Assembly: GCA_017626325.1 (NCBI GenBank)
Contig: JAGAIZ010000019.1
Span: 1 to 64,000, forward strand
DNA length: 64,000 bases
Direction of reading: 5' to 3'
From: Lachnospiraceae bacterium
GTDB taxonomy: Bacteria; Bacillota; Clostridia; Lachnospirales; Lachnospiraceae
The position numbers and the translations under genes are program-made. The notes beneath the pieces were generated by a model that searched no databases, had not been told where the DNA came from, and saw nothing but the letters and a program-made list of their open reading frames with translations. Positions 1 to 9,168 of the stretch are shown in pieces (the first letter of the stretch is position 1; each line of letters begins with the position of its first letter).

Positions 1-227
1 TATGTACTATGATTACCGCTCGCGGGAATTATTGTACCGTGATATAATGAAAATGTCAAGGTTTTTCCTATACTTCCATACCTTTTCCATGGTAAAATAA
101 TTTCAGTTCACACCCAATGCCGGTCCTGTTCATTATTCGGATTATCCGGTGTGAGCAAAATACAGTATAGCAGCCACAAGTTCATGCTGACTGCTTCAAT
201 TTATTACAATAATGAAAGGTTATTCCA
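1..227. other. Leader region upstream of PTS enzyme I
   Basis: Noncoding as far as can be seen. An extended -10 motif (TGATATAAT, 40-48) is present, with no convincing -35 box in front of it. The start codon at 228 follows a GAAAGG ribosome binding site at 214-219. No riboswitch fold was recognised. Any upstream ptsH would lie outside the window. Confidence 0.3.
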
Positions 228-1847
228 ATGCTGACTATTACAGGACAATCCATTTCTTCCGAGATAGCAATCGGAATGATCCGGTTCTACCGCCATAAGA
301 AAAACATTATAAACGACGCCGTGGCAGCCGATCCCGACGCAGAACTGTCACGCTATCAGGTAGCCTATCACACTACTATGGAACAATTGCAGCTGCTTCA
401 TGACAAAACTCTGGAACAGATCGGTCCTGAGGAAGCCGCAATATTTGAAATGCACCGCATGCTGCTGTCCGACAGGCAATTTCATCACGCCATTGTTCAT
501 TCCATCATACAGGATCATAAGACCGCCGAGTATGCCATCTACAGTGTAGGAGAAGAACTCTGGAACCGTTTTATCCAAATGGACGATCCCTATATACAGG
601 CGCGCGGCGCTGATATCCAGGATATTATGAACCGCCTGCTTTTCCTGCTGTCCGGCAAGAAAGAAAGCTCTATGGACGCCACAGAGCCTTTTATCCTGAT
701 GGCGGAAGACTTATCCCCCAGTGAAACCGTGCAGTTAAACTCCTCCAGGCTGCTGGGCTTCATCACCCGCCAGGGCAGCCCTTACAGCCATACGGCCATT
801 CTTGCCAAAACCATGAATGTTCCCGCATTGATGCATATTGATATAGAAGAAGCGTGGGACGGACATATGGCCGTTATTGATGGCGCAAAACAATGTGTAT
901 ATATTGATCCTCCGGAAGAATTGATCGCAGAATACCGGAGCAAACAAGCTTCCATGGTGAAGGAACGCCGGGAACTGCAGACATTAAAAGAACTGCCTGC
1001 GGTAACGCCGGACGGACACCGTATCGCTTTGTATGCCAATATCAATACCCCCGCCGACATAGAATCCGCTGTCAAACAGGGCGCGGAAGGAATCGGTCTG
1101 TTTCGCTCCGAATTCCTGTATCTGAATACCCAGGAATACCCTGATGAGGAAGTACAGTACCATATTTACCGTCATGTGCTGGAACGAATGCCCGGCAGAC
1201 ATGTGGTCATCCGCACTCTGGATCTGGGAGCCGACAAGAAAAGCCCTTATCTTGCCCTGGAACCGGAGGAAAATCCGGCATTGGGCTATCGCGCCATCCG
1301 TATCTGCCTGAATCGTCCCGAGCTGTTCAAGATTCAGCTTCGGGCGCTCCTACGCGCCGCCGCACAGGGACAATTACACATTATGTTTCCTATGATTACT
1401 TCGCTCTGGGAAATCCGCAGGGCCAAGGAAATTGTGGCGGAATGTAAAGCGGAGCTGGCGGAAGAACAGCTTCCTTACGGCGACCCCATACTCGGCATCA
1501 TGATCGAAACGCCCGCCGCCGTAATGATAGCGGAGGAGCTGGCCAAAGAAGTGGATTTCTTCAGCATCGGCACCAATGATCTGGCCCAGTACACGCTTGC
1601 GCTGGACCGTAATAACGCGAAGCTTCACGATTTCTATGATCCGCATCATCCCGCCCTCATGCGCATGATCCGCATGACCTCGGATGCCGCACATACAGCA
1701 GGCATTCCGGTCAGCATATGCGGAGAGGCCGGAGCGGATTTAAGCCTTACAGAAACCTTCATCAGAATGGGGATCGATGCCTTAAGCGTTGCACCTAATT
1801 CTCTCCTGCCATTGAAAAGAACAATCCGGGAGATGTCGTTTCACTAA
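228..1847 (+). CDS. ptsI: Phosphoenolpyruvate-protein phosphotransferase (PTS enzyme I)
   Basis: Cytoplasmic first enzyme of the PTS. It takes phosphate from PEP onto a histidine and passes it to HPr. At 539 aa it is slightly short of the usual 550-580. The N-terminal HPr-binding helical region is followed by the swivelling phosphohistidine domain, with the active His at about residue 188 in SPYSHTAILAK. The canonical motif is GGxTSHTAI, so the loop before the His is atypical. The C-terminal PEP-binding barrel carries GLFRSEFLYL, GIMIETPAAV, the SIGTNDLAQY motif and the acid/base Cys in SICGEAGAD. The gene stands alone, with a strong inverted repeat after its stop. The relaxed swivel motif and missing ptsH neighbour leave open a specialised paralogue rather than the main enzyme I. 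Confidence 0.9.
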   Translation: MLTITGQSISSEIAIGMIRFYRHKKNIINDAVAADPDAELSRYQVAYHTTMEQLQLLHDKTLEQIGPEEAAIFEMHRMLLSDRQFHHAIVHSIIQDHKTAEYAIYSVGEELWNRFIQMDDPYIQARGADIQDIMNRLLFLLSGKKESSMDATEPFILMAEDLSPSETVQLNSSRLLGFITRQGSPYSHTAILAKTMNVPALMHIDIEEAWDGHMAVIDGAKQCVYIDPPEELIAEYRSKQASMVKERRELQTLKELPAVTPDGHRIALYANINTPADIESAVKQGAEGIGLFRSEFLYLNTQEYPDEEVQYHIYRHVLERMPGRHVVIRTLDLGADKKSPYLALEPEENPALGYRAIRICLNRPELFKIQLRALLRAAAQGQLHIMFPMITSLWEIRRAKEIVAECKAELAEEQLPYGDPILGIMIETPAAVMIAEELAKEVDFFSIGTNDLAQYTLALDRNNAKLHDFYDPHHPALMRMIRMTSDAAHTAGIPVSICGEAGADLSLTETFIRMGIDALSVAPNSLLPLKRTIREMSFH

Positions 1848-1851
1848 TATG

Positions 1852-1901
1852 CTGTCCCGCTCACATTCAGACAGCTAATCTGACGAATGTGAGCGGGACA
1901 G
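1852..1901. terminator. Long inverted repeat between convergent ptsI and amidase genes
   Basis: The arms at 1852-1868 and 1885-1901 are perfectly complementary over 17 bp, with a 16-nt loop. It sits 5 bp after the ptsI stop and 8 bp after the amidase stop on the other strand. No long T run follows on either side, so it is probably a bidirectional terminator or 3' stabiliser rather than a textbook intrinsic terminator. Confidence 0.65.
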
Positions 1902-1908
1902 TATTCTA

Positions 1909-2838
1909 TCAGACATCTTCCGGATTCTTATAATTTGCAACATCTTCCAGCAGCCGCTGCCATGCATCCTCATGCTCGGCATAATAAAGCGGGCACAGCT
2001 TTCCGCCGCAGTCATAATGCCGCAGGATATCATCAGCAGACAGACCATACTCCTCAATCAGCCATGCCAGCGTATGTATCAGCGTATCATACGTTTCCTG
2101 TGTAAAAGAACCGTCCTCAGCCAGATAACAGCATTCAATAGAAATAGAATCTTCGTTGCGCGTCTTGACGGCATATGCTTCTTCGTCAAGGGGAATACAC
2201 TGCAGCAGCGTACCGTCATAACCGATAATAAAGTGCGCGCTCGCCGACCGTTCATGCGTCTGTGCCAGATTGGCAAAATAACTCCTGTTCTGCTCCGCTG
2301 TCGTACCGGCGTTCGCCGTATAGTGTACGAAAATATTTTTGACTTTTTTCAGTTCCGTACCCGGACGGGAATAATCGTTGATTTCCAGATAATCCTCCGT
2401 AATCTCCGGCGGCGCGATCTTCTCTTTGGTTACTTTGTCCGATAGGATCTCCACAATTCCTCTGCCGGTATCCTTATGCAGGAAGCGGTAAATCGCGCCT
2501 GTCATGAAATAGATCAGAACAAGACACAATACAATAATGAAAAGCGCTATCGTTCTGTACATATATACCCTTCTGCGCTTGGCTCTGCGGCGTTTGATAG
2601 ACTGGACCGGACGTGGATTACCCGCTCTGCGGCGACGCGGTTCCTGCTTCCTTCCCGCCGTCTTCTGTCCAGACTGTGCGGCGTCCTCCCTGTCCAGATC
2701 CCAAAGCTCCACGTCTCTGTGCTGTATACTTCTGCTGTTCTGCGCCTGTCTTCTGTAATTTACCGACTGTCTGCCGCTTCCGATTACCTTTAGATTACTT
2801 TCAAACGCCTGTCTGCCGTTCCTTGCCGTCTGCCCCAC
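1909..2838 (-). CDS. Membrane-anchored N-acetylmuramoyl-L-alanine amidase (Amidase_2/PGRP fold)
   Basis: Predicted zinc amidase cutting the MurNAc-L-Ala bond of peptidoglycan outside the membrane. At 309 aa, it has a long Arg-rich cytoplasmic tail (residues 1-95), one transmembrane helix (about 96-118) and a C-terminal Amidase_2 domain. The domain shows IFVHYTAN (first zinc His), SAHFIIGYDG, ISIECCY and the second zinc region ILRHYDCGGKLCP. The start is GTG with GAGGGG upstream, and no ATG in the basic tail has a better site. It is a single gene with its own promoter and a 23-bp palindrome at the predicted start of transcription, which suggests repressor control. The unusually long basic tail could bind nucleic acid or phospholipid; this is inference. 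Confidence 0.85.
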   Translation of the reverse strand: MGQTARNGRQAFESNLKVIGSGRQSVNYRRQAQNSRSIQHRDVELWDLDREDAAQSGQKTAGRKQEPRRRRAGNPRPVQSIKRRRAKRRRVYMYRTIALFIIVLCLVLIYFMTGAIYRFLHKDTGRGIVEILSDKVTKEKIAPPEITEDYLEINDYSRPGTELKKVKNIFVHYTANAGTTAEQNRSYFANLAQTHERSASAHFIIGYDGTLLQCIPLDEEAYAVKTRNEDSISIECCYLAEDGSFTQETYDTLIHTLAWLIEEYGLSADDILRHYDCGGKLCPLYYAEHEDAWQRLLEDVANYKNPEDV

Positions 2839-2869
2839 TTATTTGCCCCTCTTTTGTATTCCTGCCATA

Positions 2870-2892
2870 GTGTACTACACCATATAGTACAC
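2870..2892. promoter_or_regulatory. Palindromic operator upstream of the amidase gene
   Basis: The perfect dyad GTGTACTA-N7-TAGTACAC lies 32 bp upstream of the GTG start and just downstream of the predicted -10 box. That is the position expected of a repressor operator. The regulator is not identified; short GTnTAC-type dyads occur with GntR/YtrA-like repressors, but this assignment is a guess. Confidence 0.6.
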
Positions 2893-2898
2893 CTCTCT

Positions 2899-2904
2899 AT
2901 TATA
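2899..2904 (-). promoter_or_regulatory. Predicted -10 box of the amidase gene
   Basis: TATAAT read on the minus strand. The -35 position has only TTTTCT, so the promoter is weak or needs help. The rest of the 2839-3215 gap is AT-rich (2930-3050) and holds no recognisable gene until the Rpn ribosome binding site. Confidence 0.45.
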
Positions 2905-3215
2905 TTAGAGGCTCCAGCTTAAGAAAAGGTTGCATATTTCTTAATTATTTATAAAGAAAATTTCTGCATTTACTGCTTTTAAATACTTACTCTATTGCAA
3001 ATATGAGAATACGTGTATCTTTGCTTGCAAAATTATCCCGCTTGTGATATGCTCCAATAAAGCATATATTTCTATACTCTACGATGACAATCATCTATAT
3101 TCTGTTTATTTCAGAAAATCTATGCTTTACAAATCCATTTATAACATAAGCAGGAGATTTTCTAAGATAACTCAGGACAGAGAAGAAACCTCCTGTAATT
3201 ACATTAGGAGGAAAT

Positions 3216-4109
3216 ATGCCGGAAAAAGACCTTTCAGAAAAATATCTGGAATCTTACAACGATGTTTTTGCCGATATCGTAAATGTACTGCTTTATCAAG
3301 GAAAGCAAATCGTTCTGGAGAATGAACTGTCAGATGCAGGCACGGAAACCCAATATAAGGCAGACGGAAAAATACATCAACAGACCAGAGATACTTCTAA
3401 GTATTGGGAAAAACATGCCAAAATTGCTCTCTTTGGAATCGAGAACCAGTCTACAATAGATAAAGATATGATACTCCGGGTTCTTGGGTATGATGGTGCG
3501 TCTTATAGAAAACAACTAAGCGAAAACACAGTAAACAAGACGATAAAACATCCGGAACCCTACCCTGTTATTACCATTATTTTATATTTTGGGACAAAAA
3601 GATGGAATGCTCCGCGCACGCTGCATGAAAGAATAAGCATACCGGAAGCACTAAAACCTTATGTCAGTGATTATCACATCAATATTTTTGAGATTGCATA
3701 TCTGACAGAAGAACAACTCCAACTTTTTCAAAGTGATTTTCGTATCATTGCAGACTATTTTGTCCAGATAAGAAAAAATAAAAATTACATCCCGTCTCCC
3801 GAAATCATCAGACATGTAGACGCTCTTCTCCAAATGCTGCATGCCTTAACCGGGGACAACCGATTCGAACTGTCCTGCAACCGAAAGAAAGGAGAATCCA
3901 TCACAATGTGCGAAGTATTAGACCAAGTGGAAAACAGAGGAATTAAAAAAGGAATGAAAGCAGGCATTTCACAAGGTATCCTTGCTTTCGTAAAGCTCTG
4001 TCAGGAGTTCGGCTGTTCTGCGGAAGAGACCGCAGACAGACTGATGAAAGAATTTCATCTCACAAAAGAAGCTGCTGATACAAATATAGCGAGGTACTGG
4101 CTTAAATAG
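3216..4109 (+). CDS. Rpn-family recombination-promoting nuclease (PD-(D/E)XK)
   Basis: Member of the Rpn/transposase_31-like nuclease family. Some family members are DNA endonucleases that raise recombination frequency. At 297 aa the length is typical. The N-terminal SYNDVFADIVN segment and the GIENQS core (residues about 77-82) match the family's PD-(D/E)XK layout. A C-terminal regulatory part (about 235-297) contains the Gly/Lys-rich GIKKGMKAG and an amphipathic helix pair. The ribosome binding site is AGGAGG, 5 nt before ATG. The gene is distinctly AT-richer than its neighbours and stands alone, which fits horizontal acquisition. These genes are often multicopy in Lachnospiraceae. Function in vivo is unknown. 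Confidence 0.8.
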   Translation: MPEKDLSEKYLESYNDVFADIVNVLLYQGKQIVLENELSDAGTETQYKADGKIHQQTRDTSKYWEKHAKIALFGIENQSTIDKDMILRVLGYDGASYRKQLSENTVNKTIKHPEPYPVITIILYFGTKRWNAPRTLHERISIPEALKPYVSDYHINIFEIAYLTEEQLQLFQSDFRIIADYFVQIRKNKNYIPSPEIIRHVDALLQMLHALTGDNRFELSCNRKKGESITMCEVLDQVENRGIKKGMKAGISQGILAFVKLCQEFGCSAEETADRLMKEFHLTKEAADTNIARYWLK

Positions 4110-4110
4110 C

Positions 4111-4554
4111 CTACTGTACCCCGCCGTATTTCTCATATAATTCCTGCAGTTTCTGCATATCTTCGGCTGATACGCTCTCCTGCAGATACTCTTTGACTTC
4201 CGCGACAGATTCCTCAGTAACCCCGTCGCTGATAATATCCATGCAGTCTGATATTGTACCCGTGTCAGCATACTTTTCAATAATCTCTTCCGCCTGCTGC
4301 TTGTCGGTTTCATCCATATTATTTACGATCTCTTTTGCCTTGGCTGCGGCCTGCGGATCATCGGCATTTTCCAGCGCCTTCTGCACCGACTGCTCCATGA
4401 TCTGCTCCGCGGCTTTCTCTACTACCACGTGCTTGATGCCATCGCCAAGAGTTCCCTTAAACAGCCCGGCAAGAACCACGACACAAATGACGATCACCAG
4501 GCACAGAAACACGATCGTGCCTGTGCCTTTTTTCTTTTTACGGCTTCTGCTCAT
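4111..4554 (-). CDS. Hypothetical single-pass membrane protein with acidic helical ectodomain
   Basis: 147 aa and not assigned to a named family. A short Arg/Lys-rich N-terminus (SRSRKKKK) precedes one transmembrane helix (about residues 14-35). The rest is Ala/Glu/Gln-rich, probably helical and extracytoplasmic, ending in YGGVQ. The upstream in-frame TTG at 4569 lies inside the ribosome binding site GAAAGGA, so ATG at 4554 is the better start. It lies 11 bp after ackA on the same strand and is probably cotranscribed, though the pairing suggests no function. Confidence 0.6.
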   Translation of the reverse strand: MSRSRKKKKGTGTIVFLCLVIVICVVVLAGLFKGTLGDGIKHVVVEKAAEQIMEQSVQKALENADDPQAAAKAKEIVNNMDETDKQQAEEIIEKYADTGTISDCMDIISDGVTEESVAEVKEYLQESVSAEDMQKLQELYEKYGGVQ

Positions 4555-4565
4555 GCTTTTTCCTT

Positions 4566-5759
4566 TCAAACTAATCTTACCGTCTCTCTCGCAATGGCAA
4601 GTTCTTCGTTCGTAGGGATTACCATCGTGGCAACTTTGGCATCCGCATCGGAAAGAATGACTTCCTCACCGCGAAGCTTATTCTTCTCCGCATCAATATT
4701 CGTTCCAAGGAATCCGATATACTGTCCGATCAGCGCTCTGACCTCCGCATTATTCTCACCTGCTCCCGCGGTAAATACGATCGCATCCACGCCGTTCATG
4801 GCTGCCGCATAAGCGCCGATATATTTACCCACACGATAAGCATAGGCATCCAGCGCGTCTTTCGCAGTTTCGTTGCCTTCTGCCGCTGCCTCTGCCAGAT
4901 CGCGGAAATCACTTGACAGACCATCGGATAAACCAAGCACGCCGGACTTTTTATTACAGATATTGATCACTTTCTCCGCACTGATTCCCTCTTTGCCGGC
5001 AAGGAAAGTAATGATCGCCGGATCTAAGTCCCCGGAGCGGGTTCCCATGATCAGTCCCTCTAACGGCGTAAGTCCCATGGAAGTATCCACAGATTCGCCG
5101 TTTTTCACAGCGGATACAGAAGCGCCGTTGCCTAAGTGGCATACGATGATCTTCAAATCCTTAATATCTTTGCCGAGAATCTGTGCCGCACGTTTCGATA
5201 CGAAATCATGGCTTGTACCGTGGAACCCGTAACGGCGCACTTTGTATTTCTCATAATAAGATAAAGGCAGTCCGTACAGATAAGCCTTCTTAGGCATAGT
5301 CTGATGGAATGCGGTGTCGAACACACCGACCATCGGTACGCCCGGCATGATCTCTTTGCAGGAATTGATACCGATTAAGTTCGCCGGGTTATGAAGCGGC
5401 GCCAGATCGTTGCATTCTTCGATGGTCTTAAGCACTTCATCATTCAGCACTACGGAAGTGGCAAATTTCTCGCCGCCGTGTACGATACGATGTCCTACCG
5501 CGTCGATTTCATTAAGAGACTTGATTACGCCTACTTCTGCATCCGTCAGCTTATCAATCACTAACTGCACAGCCACGGTATGATTCGGCATATCTACTTC
5601 TGTCTTAACCTTCGCGCCGCCTGCAGGCTGATGGGTAATGGCGCTGCCCTCGATACCGATTCTCTCACAGAGTCCTTTCGCCAATACTTCTTCGCTTTCA
5701 CTGTTGATAAGTTGGTACTTCAAAGAGGAAGAACCGCAGTTTATTACTAATACGTTCAT
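4566..5759 (-). CDS. ackA: Acetate kinase
   Basis: Converts acetyl phosphate plus ADP to acetate plus ATP, the energy-yielding end of mixed-acid fermentation. At 397 aa it has the standard length. The ASKHA fold is evident: the N-terminal phosphate loop [21 protein letters not shown], the family signature around [12 protein letters not shown] (His in GTSH), [11 protein letters not shown], the catalytic-Arg region [10 protein letters not shown], and FTAGAGENN near the C-terminus. The gene starts with ATG after AAAGGA. No phosphotransacetylase gene is adjacent, so pta must lie elsewhere. Confidence 0.97.
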   Translation of the reverse strand: MNVLVINCGSSSLKYQLINSESEEVLAKGLCERIGIEGSAITHQPAGGAKVKTEVDMPNHTVAVQLVIDKLTDAEVGVIKSLNEIDAVGHRIVHGGEKFATSVVLNDEVLKTIEECNDLAPLHNPANLIGINSCKEIMPGVPMVGVFDTAFHQTMPKKAYLYGLPLSYYEKYKVRRYGFHGTSHDFVSKRAAQILGKDIKDLKIIVCHLGNGASVSAVKNGESVDTSMGLTPLEGLIMGTRSGDLDPAIITFLAGKEGISAEKVINICNKKSGVLGLSDGLSSDFRDLAEAAAEGNETAKDALDAYAYRVGKYIGAYAAAMNGVDAIVFTAGAGENNAEVRALIGQYIGFLGTNIDAEKNKLRGEEVILSDADAKVATMVIPTNEELAIARETVRLV

Positions 5760-5785
5760 TGGAATACGTCCTTTCTTTGTATATT

Positions 5786-6574
5786 TTATGTATTTTGATA
5801 TTTATTATAGCACGATTTCAGATACCAGCTATAGCCAGTAAATATCACTGTCTGCTTACCGGAAGTAAAAATATCCTCAAGTGTCTTGTAAAACCACTGC
5901 CGTACTTCGTCAACACACTTTTCATTTCCTTCTATCTTCGCATTGACATTTGACTGGATCATCATAAAATTGATGAAGGTATCCAGATCAAACTCCCATG
6001 ACAAGGTGAGCGGTATCTGCTCCACTATCGTAAATCCCGCAGGCTCCACATCCGCCTGCGTCCACACCCGCTCGTTGCGGTACGGCTTCGGAAATTCCTG
6101 TAAATATTGCTCATGCCACCATGCCGTATATGACTCGCAATCCTCCATGCGGTCGCTGATGCAGAAATCATAGATCACTGCCACGCCGCCATCTCTCATG
6201 ATGCGCCGCAGATTCTGTAAAAAAGCATCTCTGTCAACCCACTGCACCACGCCTGCTGCCGTGACAATATCGTAGGAAGTATCCGGACACGGTACTTCTT
6301 CTGCCTTACATGGGAAAAAGGTGAATCCCTCCGCGCCGCATATTTCCTGTGCGACAGCGATCATTTCCGGGGATATATCCGTACCTGTCACATTCTTACA
6401 AATCAGTTTCAATGCTTTCGCGGACAGCCCCGCGCCACAGCCTACATCCAAACCGTTTTCATATTGCCTGGCTCCATAATCCTTCTGAAACTGTTCGATG
6501 ACCTGTTTATGCAGAAACGGGCGATCTTTGTACCCTTCTGCAATTCTTTTGTGATCAAAAGATCTGTTATTCAT
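5786..6574 (-). CDS. Class I SAM-dependent methyltransferase
   Basis: 262 aa. Motif I is [14 protein letters not shown] (about residues 40-53), followed by [10 protein letters not shown] and the post-motif region [14 protein letters not shown], as in the Methyltransf_11/25 families. The C-terminal half has Trp/Tyr-rich substrate-lid sequence. The ATG overlaps the stop of the upstream kinase-like gene by 4 bp (ATGA), so the two are translationally coupled. The substrate cannot be read from the sequence. Coupling to a kinase-fold gene hints at a common small-molecule or tRNA/protein target, but this is inference. Confidence 0.8.
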   Translation of the reverse strand: MNNRSFDHKRIAEGYKDRPFLHKQVIEQFQKDYGARQYENGLDVGCGAGLSAKALKLICKNVTGTDISPEMIAVAQEICGAEGFTFFPCKAEEVPCPDTSYDIVTAAGVVQWVDRDAFLQNLRRIMRDGGVAVIYDFCISDRMEDCESYTAWWHEQYLQEFPKPYRNERVWTQADVEPAGFTIVEQIPLTLSWEFDLDTFINFMMIQSNVNAKIEGNEKCVDEVRQWFYKTLEDIFTSGKQTVIFTGYSWYLKSCYNKYQNT

Positions 6575-7101
6575 GAATGCTCCTCCACATACTTCAGGAA
6601 CTCCTCCGTCTTAGACCAATACTTGACGCCCCAGTTCTCAAAATTCCACTCATCCATATAATTATTGCATTCGTAATCCACATAATACAAAATGCCGTCC
6701 TGCATGATGAAATTGGTCGGAAAATAATCAATATTGGTATGCGCCGGATAAAGAAGCTCGCACATCGCTTTGACCTGCTGCAGGCAATCCTCCGGCAAGG
6801 TATCCCGAAGCACCATATCATAGACGGTGTCGCCTGCAATATATTCTTTGAGAATGCGTTCCTGTTCCGTGTCTGCGTCCAGCATCTTCGGCATGGAAAT
6901 ACCGATTTTCTCCAACCTTTTATAATCATTCAGCTCAGCCTCGATCTTGTTGCCGAACTGATAATAGTCACAAGGCTCATGGTGGATCTGCTTCAAAACA
7001 TATCTGGCACCCCCATCTGTTGCCAGATAGGAGTAACCGCCTTTTCCTTTGCCTAACAGTTTCAGAATTTCATATTCTTTTCCATTCACTGACAGGTTCA
7101 T
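6571..7101 (-). CDS. Small protein-kinase-like / aminoglycoside-phosphotransferase-like protein
   Basis: 176 aa, shorter than canonical kinases (about 250). A Gly-rich loop LGKGKGGYSY (residues 16-25) is followed by the ATP-binding Lys in YVLKQI, a likely alpha-C Glu, a catalytic-loop-like NIDYFPTNF (Asp and Asn kept, the usual HxD His replaced) and a metal-binding YVDYE in place of DFG. This is closest in style to RIO/APH-type atypical kinases with a minimal C-lobe. The pair with the downstream methyltransferase overlaps by 4 bp. Whether it is active, and on what, is unknown. Confidence 0.65.
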   Translation of the reverse strand: MNLSVNGKEYEILKLLGKGKGGYSYLATDGGARYVLKQIHHEPCDYYQFGNKIEAELNDYKRLEKIGISMPKMLDADTEQERILKEYIAGDTVYDMVLRDTLPEDCLQQVKAMCELLYPAHTNIDYFPTNFIMQDGILYYVDYECNNYMDEWNFENWGVKYWSKTEEFLKYVEEHS

Positions 7102-7259
7102 ATTCGTCTCCGCTTCTGCACATTTTCACATTTATGTATATTAGAAGCGCCTGCGCTTCAAATTTAACACTATTTTATAAATATTATAGTATCCATGGCC
7201 TCTTTTTACAAATAGAAATTCATACATACTCTGAAAAGCCATACTCTGAAAACAGGCAT

Positions 7260-7299
7260 AAAGCCCGCAAAAACCCATTTGCAGGTATTTGCGGGCTTT
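7260..7299 (-). terminator. Hairpin after proS
   Basis: AAAGCCCGCAAA (7260-7271) pairs with TTTGCGGGCTTT (7288-7299). It lies 30 bp downstream of the proS stop on the minus strand, with the T residues of the stem acting as a short U tract. A 13-bp direct repeat (CATACTCTGAAAA) lies just beyond it. Confidence 0.7.
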
Positions 7300-7328
7300 A
7301 AAAATTACACAAACTATATGGATACCGA

Positions 7329-8759
7329 TTAGTACGCCCTTCCCCAATAAACCATCTTCTTTGCAGGCTTGCCGCAGCATACGCAGGTCTCACCCAGATT
7401 CTCCTGCTCAAAAGGCATACAGCGGCTTGTGACAGCCAGTTCTTCCTTAATCTGATCCTCACACTCCTGATTGCCGCACCACATCGCCTTAACGAAACCG
7501 GATTTCTCATTAAAAAGCTTCCGGAACTCGTCCATATTCTTCGCCACGTAGGTATGGGAATCTCTGTGCGCTCTTGCGCGCTCTAACATCTCTGTCTGCA
7601 TCTTATCCAGAATTTCTCCTGCCTTTACTTCCAGTTCATCCAGAGATACCTCAATCTTTTCTCTGGTATCACGGCGGCAGATGACGCACTTATTCGCCTC
7701 AATATCCTTCGGTCCGATCTCCACACGAATCGGAATCCCTCTCATCTCCTGCTCGGAGAATTTCCATCCCGGACTCTTATCCGCGTCGTCCACCTTCACG
7801 CGGAAATTGCTCAGACGGTCTTTTAACGCAAAGGCCTTATCCAATACGCCCTCTTTCTTCTGCTGGATCGGAATAATCATAATCTGGGTAGGTGCAATTT
7901 TAGGCGGCAGCACCAGACCGGAATTGTCTCCGTGCACCATGATAACCGCGCCAATAAGACGGGTAGTCGTACCCCAGGATGTCTGGTGTACATATTTTAA
8001 CGTATTGTCCTTATCCGTAAACTGAATATCAAAAGCTTTGGCAAAACCATCGCCGAAATTGTGGCTCGTACCGGACTGCAATGCCTTACCGTCATGCATC
8101 AGCGCTTCGATCGTATAGGTAGCGATTGCGCCCGCGAATTTCTCCTTATCCGTCTTACGTCCCTTAATAACCGGAATTGCCAGCACCTGCTCGCAGAAAT
8201 CCGCGTATACATTCAACATCTGAATGGTTCTCTCCTCCGCTTCCTCCGCTGTCGCGTGAGCGGTATGTCCCTCCTGCCACAGGAATTCACGGCTTCTTAA
8301 GAAAGGTCTTGTTTCCTTCTCCCAGCGGACTACCGAGCACCACTGGTTGCATACCTGGGGCAGATCGCGGTAAGAATGCACCGTATTTCTATAATAATCG
8401 CAGAACAGAGTTTCCGAGGTAGGTCTGACGCACAATCTCTCCTGTAAAGGCTGTGAACCGCCATATGTTACCCATGCCGCCTCCGGCGCAAAACCCTCCA
8501 CATGATCTTTTTCTTTATTCAGAAGACTCTCAGGGATGAACATCGGCAAGTATACATTCTGCACGCCCGTCTCTTTAAAACGCGCGTCCATCTGCTGCTG
8601 AATCAACTCCCAGATCGCATATCCGGCGGGCCGAAACACCATACAGCCCTTAACGCTGGTATAATCCAGAAGCTCCGCCTTCTTCACTACGTCCGTGTAC
8701 CACTGTGCGAAATCCTCTTCCATCGCAGTAATCGCTTCCACTAATTTCTTGTCTGCCAT
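7329..8759 (-). CDS. proS: Prolyl-tRNA synthetase, short archaeal/eukaryotic type
   Basis: Charges tRNA-Pro. At 476 aa it lacks the bacterial INS editing domain, the form common in Clostridia. Class II motifs are visible: VYLPMFIP (motif 1 region), the [19 protein letters not shown] stretch, [14 protein letters not shown] (motif 2) and [19 protein letters not shown] (motif 3). The anticodon domain follows. The C-terminal part carries CxxC-type Cys residues ([16 protein letters not shown]). The upstream in-frame ATG at 8780 has no ribosome binding site; ATG at 8759 has GGAGGAG 6-7 nt away. Expression is controlled by the T-box leader upstream. Confidence 0.95.
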   Translation of the reverse strand: MADKKLVEAITAMEEDFAQWYTDVVKKAELLDYTSVKGCMVFRPAGYAIWELIQQQMDARFKETGVQNVYLPMFIPESLLNKEKDHVEGFAPEAAWVTYGGSQPLQERLCVRPTSETLFCDYYRNTVHSYRDLPQVCNQWCSVVRWEKETRPFLRSREFLWQEGHTAHATAEEAEERTIQMLNVYADFCEQVLAIPVIKGRKTDKEKFAGAIATYTIEALMHDGKALQSGTSHNFGDGFAKAFDIQFTDKDNTLKYVHQTSWGTTTRLIGAVIMVHGDNSGLVLPPKIAPTQIMIIPIQQKKEGVLDKAFALKDRLSNFRVKVDDADKSPGWKFSEQEMRGIPIRVEIGPKDIEANKCVICRRDTREKIEVSLDELEVKAGEILDKMQTEMLERARAHRDSHTYVAKNMDEFRKLFNEKSGFVKAMWCGNQECEDQIKEELAVTSRCMPFEQENLGETCVCCGKPAKKMVYWGRAY

Positions 8760-8823
8760 TTCTTTCTCCTCCGTTTTCATTTTATTTACAGGTAATTACA
8801 AAATTAAATTTATCACCGTGTAC

Positions 8824-8870
8824 AAAAAAACGCCGGGCTTTCCATCCCACAAGGGACCGAAAATCCGGCG
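8824..8870 (-). terminator. T-box terminator hairpin
   Basis: Intrinsic terminator arm of the proS T-box. CGCCGG pairs with CCGGCG around a loop, followed by a T7 run at 8830-8824. Its 5' arm overlaps the T-box bulge, making terminator and antiterminator mutually exclusive. Confidence 0.85.
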
Positions 8871-9133
8871 GTACCACCCTAATTAACGCATCAGCGTTCT
8901 TCTTCTCTTACCGTTATCGCCGGCGCTACGCTGCGCTCTTCACACAGGGCTCCAAGACCGGTTCCGAATAGTTCCCGTAAGAATCTTCCACCTGTGATCC
9001 TCTCTCTGTCACGTTCCCTGTCCGTACTATTCTCTTCCTCGCCACGTCAGATATTCCTTCTCTGCCTTTACGCTGTATGCTCTGCACCTTACAGCAAAGG
9101 CATTCCCGCTGTCTGCGAATCATAAACTTATTA
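8824..9133 (-). promoter_or_regulatory. T-box riboswitch controlling proS
   Basis: The leader carries the conserved T-box sequence AGGGTGGTACCGCC (complement of 8867-8880), whose UGGN binds the uncharged tRNA acceptor end. Stem I has an AGAGA bulge and a GGATC/GATTC apical helix around 8975-9005 (minus strand). A CCG triplet (complement of 8959-8961) occupies the expected specifier-loop position and would read tRNA-Pro. The competing terminator is CGCCGG...CCGGCG followed by seven T (8824-8870). Uncharged tRNA-Pro would stabilise the antiterminator and turn proS on. Confidence 0.92.
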
Positions 9134-9139
9134 TTTATG

Positions 9140-9168
9140 ATTCTATGAGATGATATCTTATTTGTCAA
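9140..9168 (-). promoter_or_regulatory. Promoter of the T-box/proS transcript
   Basis: TTGACA (9168-9163), 17-bp spacer, TAGAAT (9145-9140). It overlaps the last codons of the upstream ligase-like gene, so proS has its own sigma-A promoter. Confidence 0.85.

Noticed and set aside
3044..3325. 93-codon plus-strand frame overlapping the start of the Rpn gene
   Set aside because: It overlaps the well-supported Rpn start in another frame and lacks a ribosome binding site.
8926..9168. 80-codon minus-strand reading frame between proS and the ligase-like gene
   Set aside because: It lies inside the T-box leader; the sequence is explained by the RNA element and there is no ribosome binding site.
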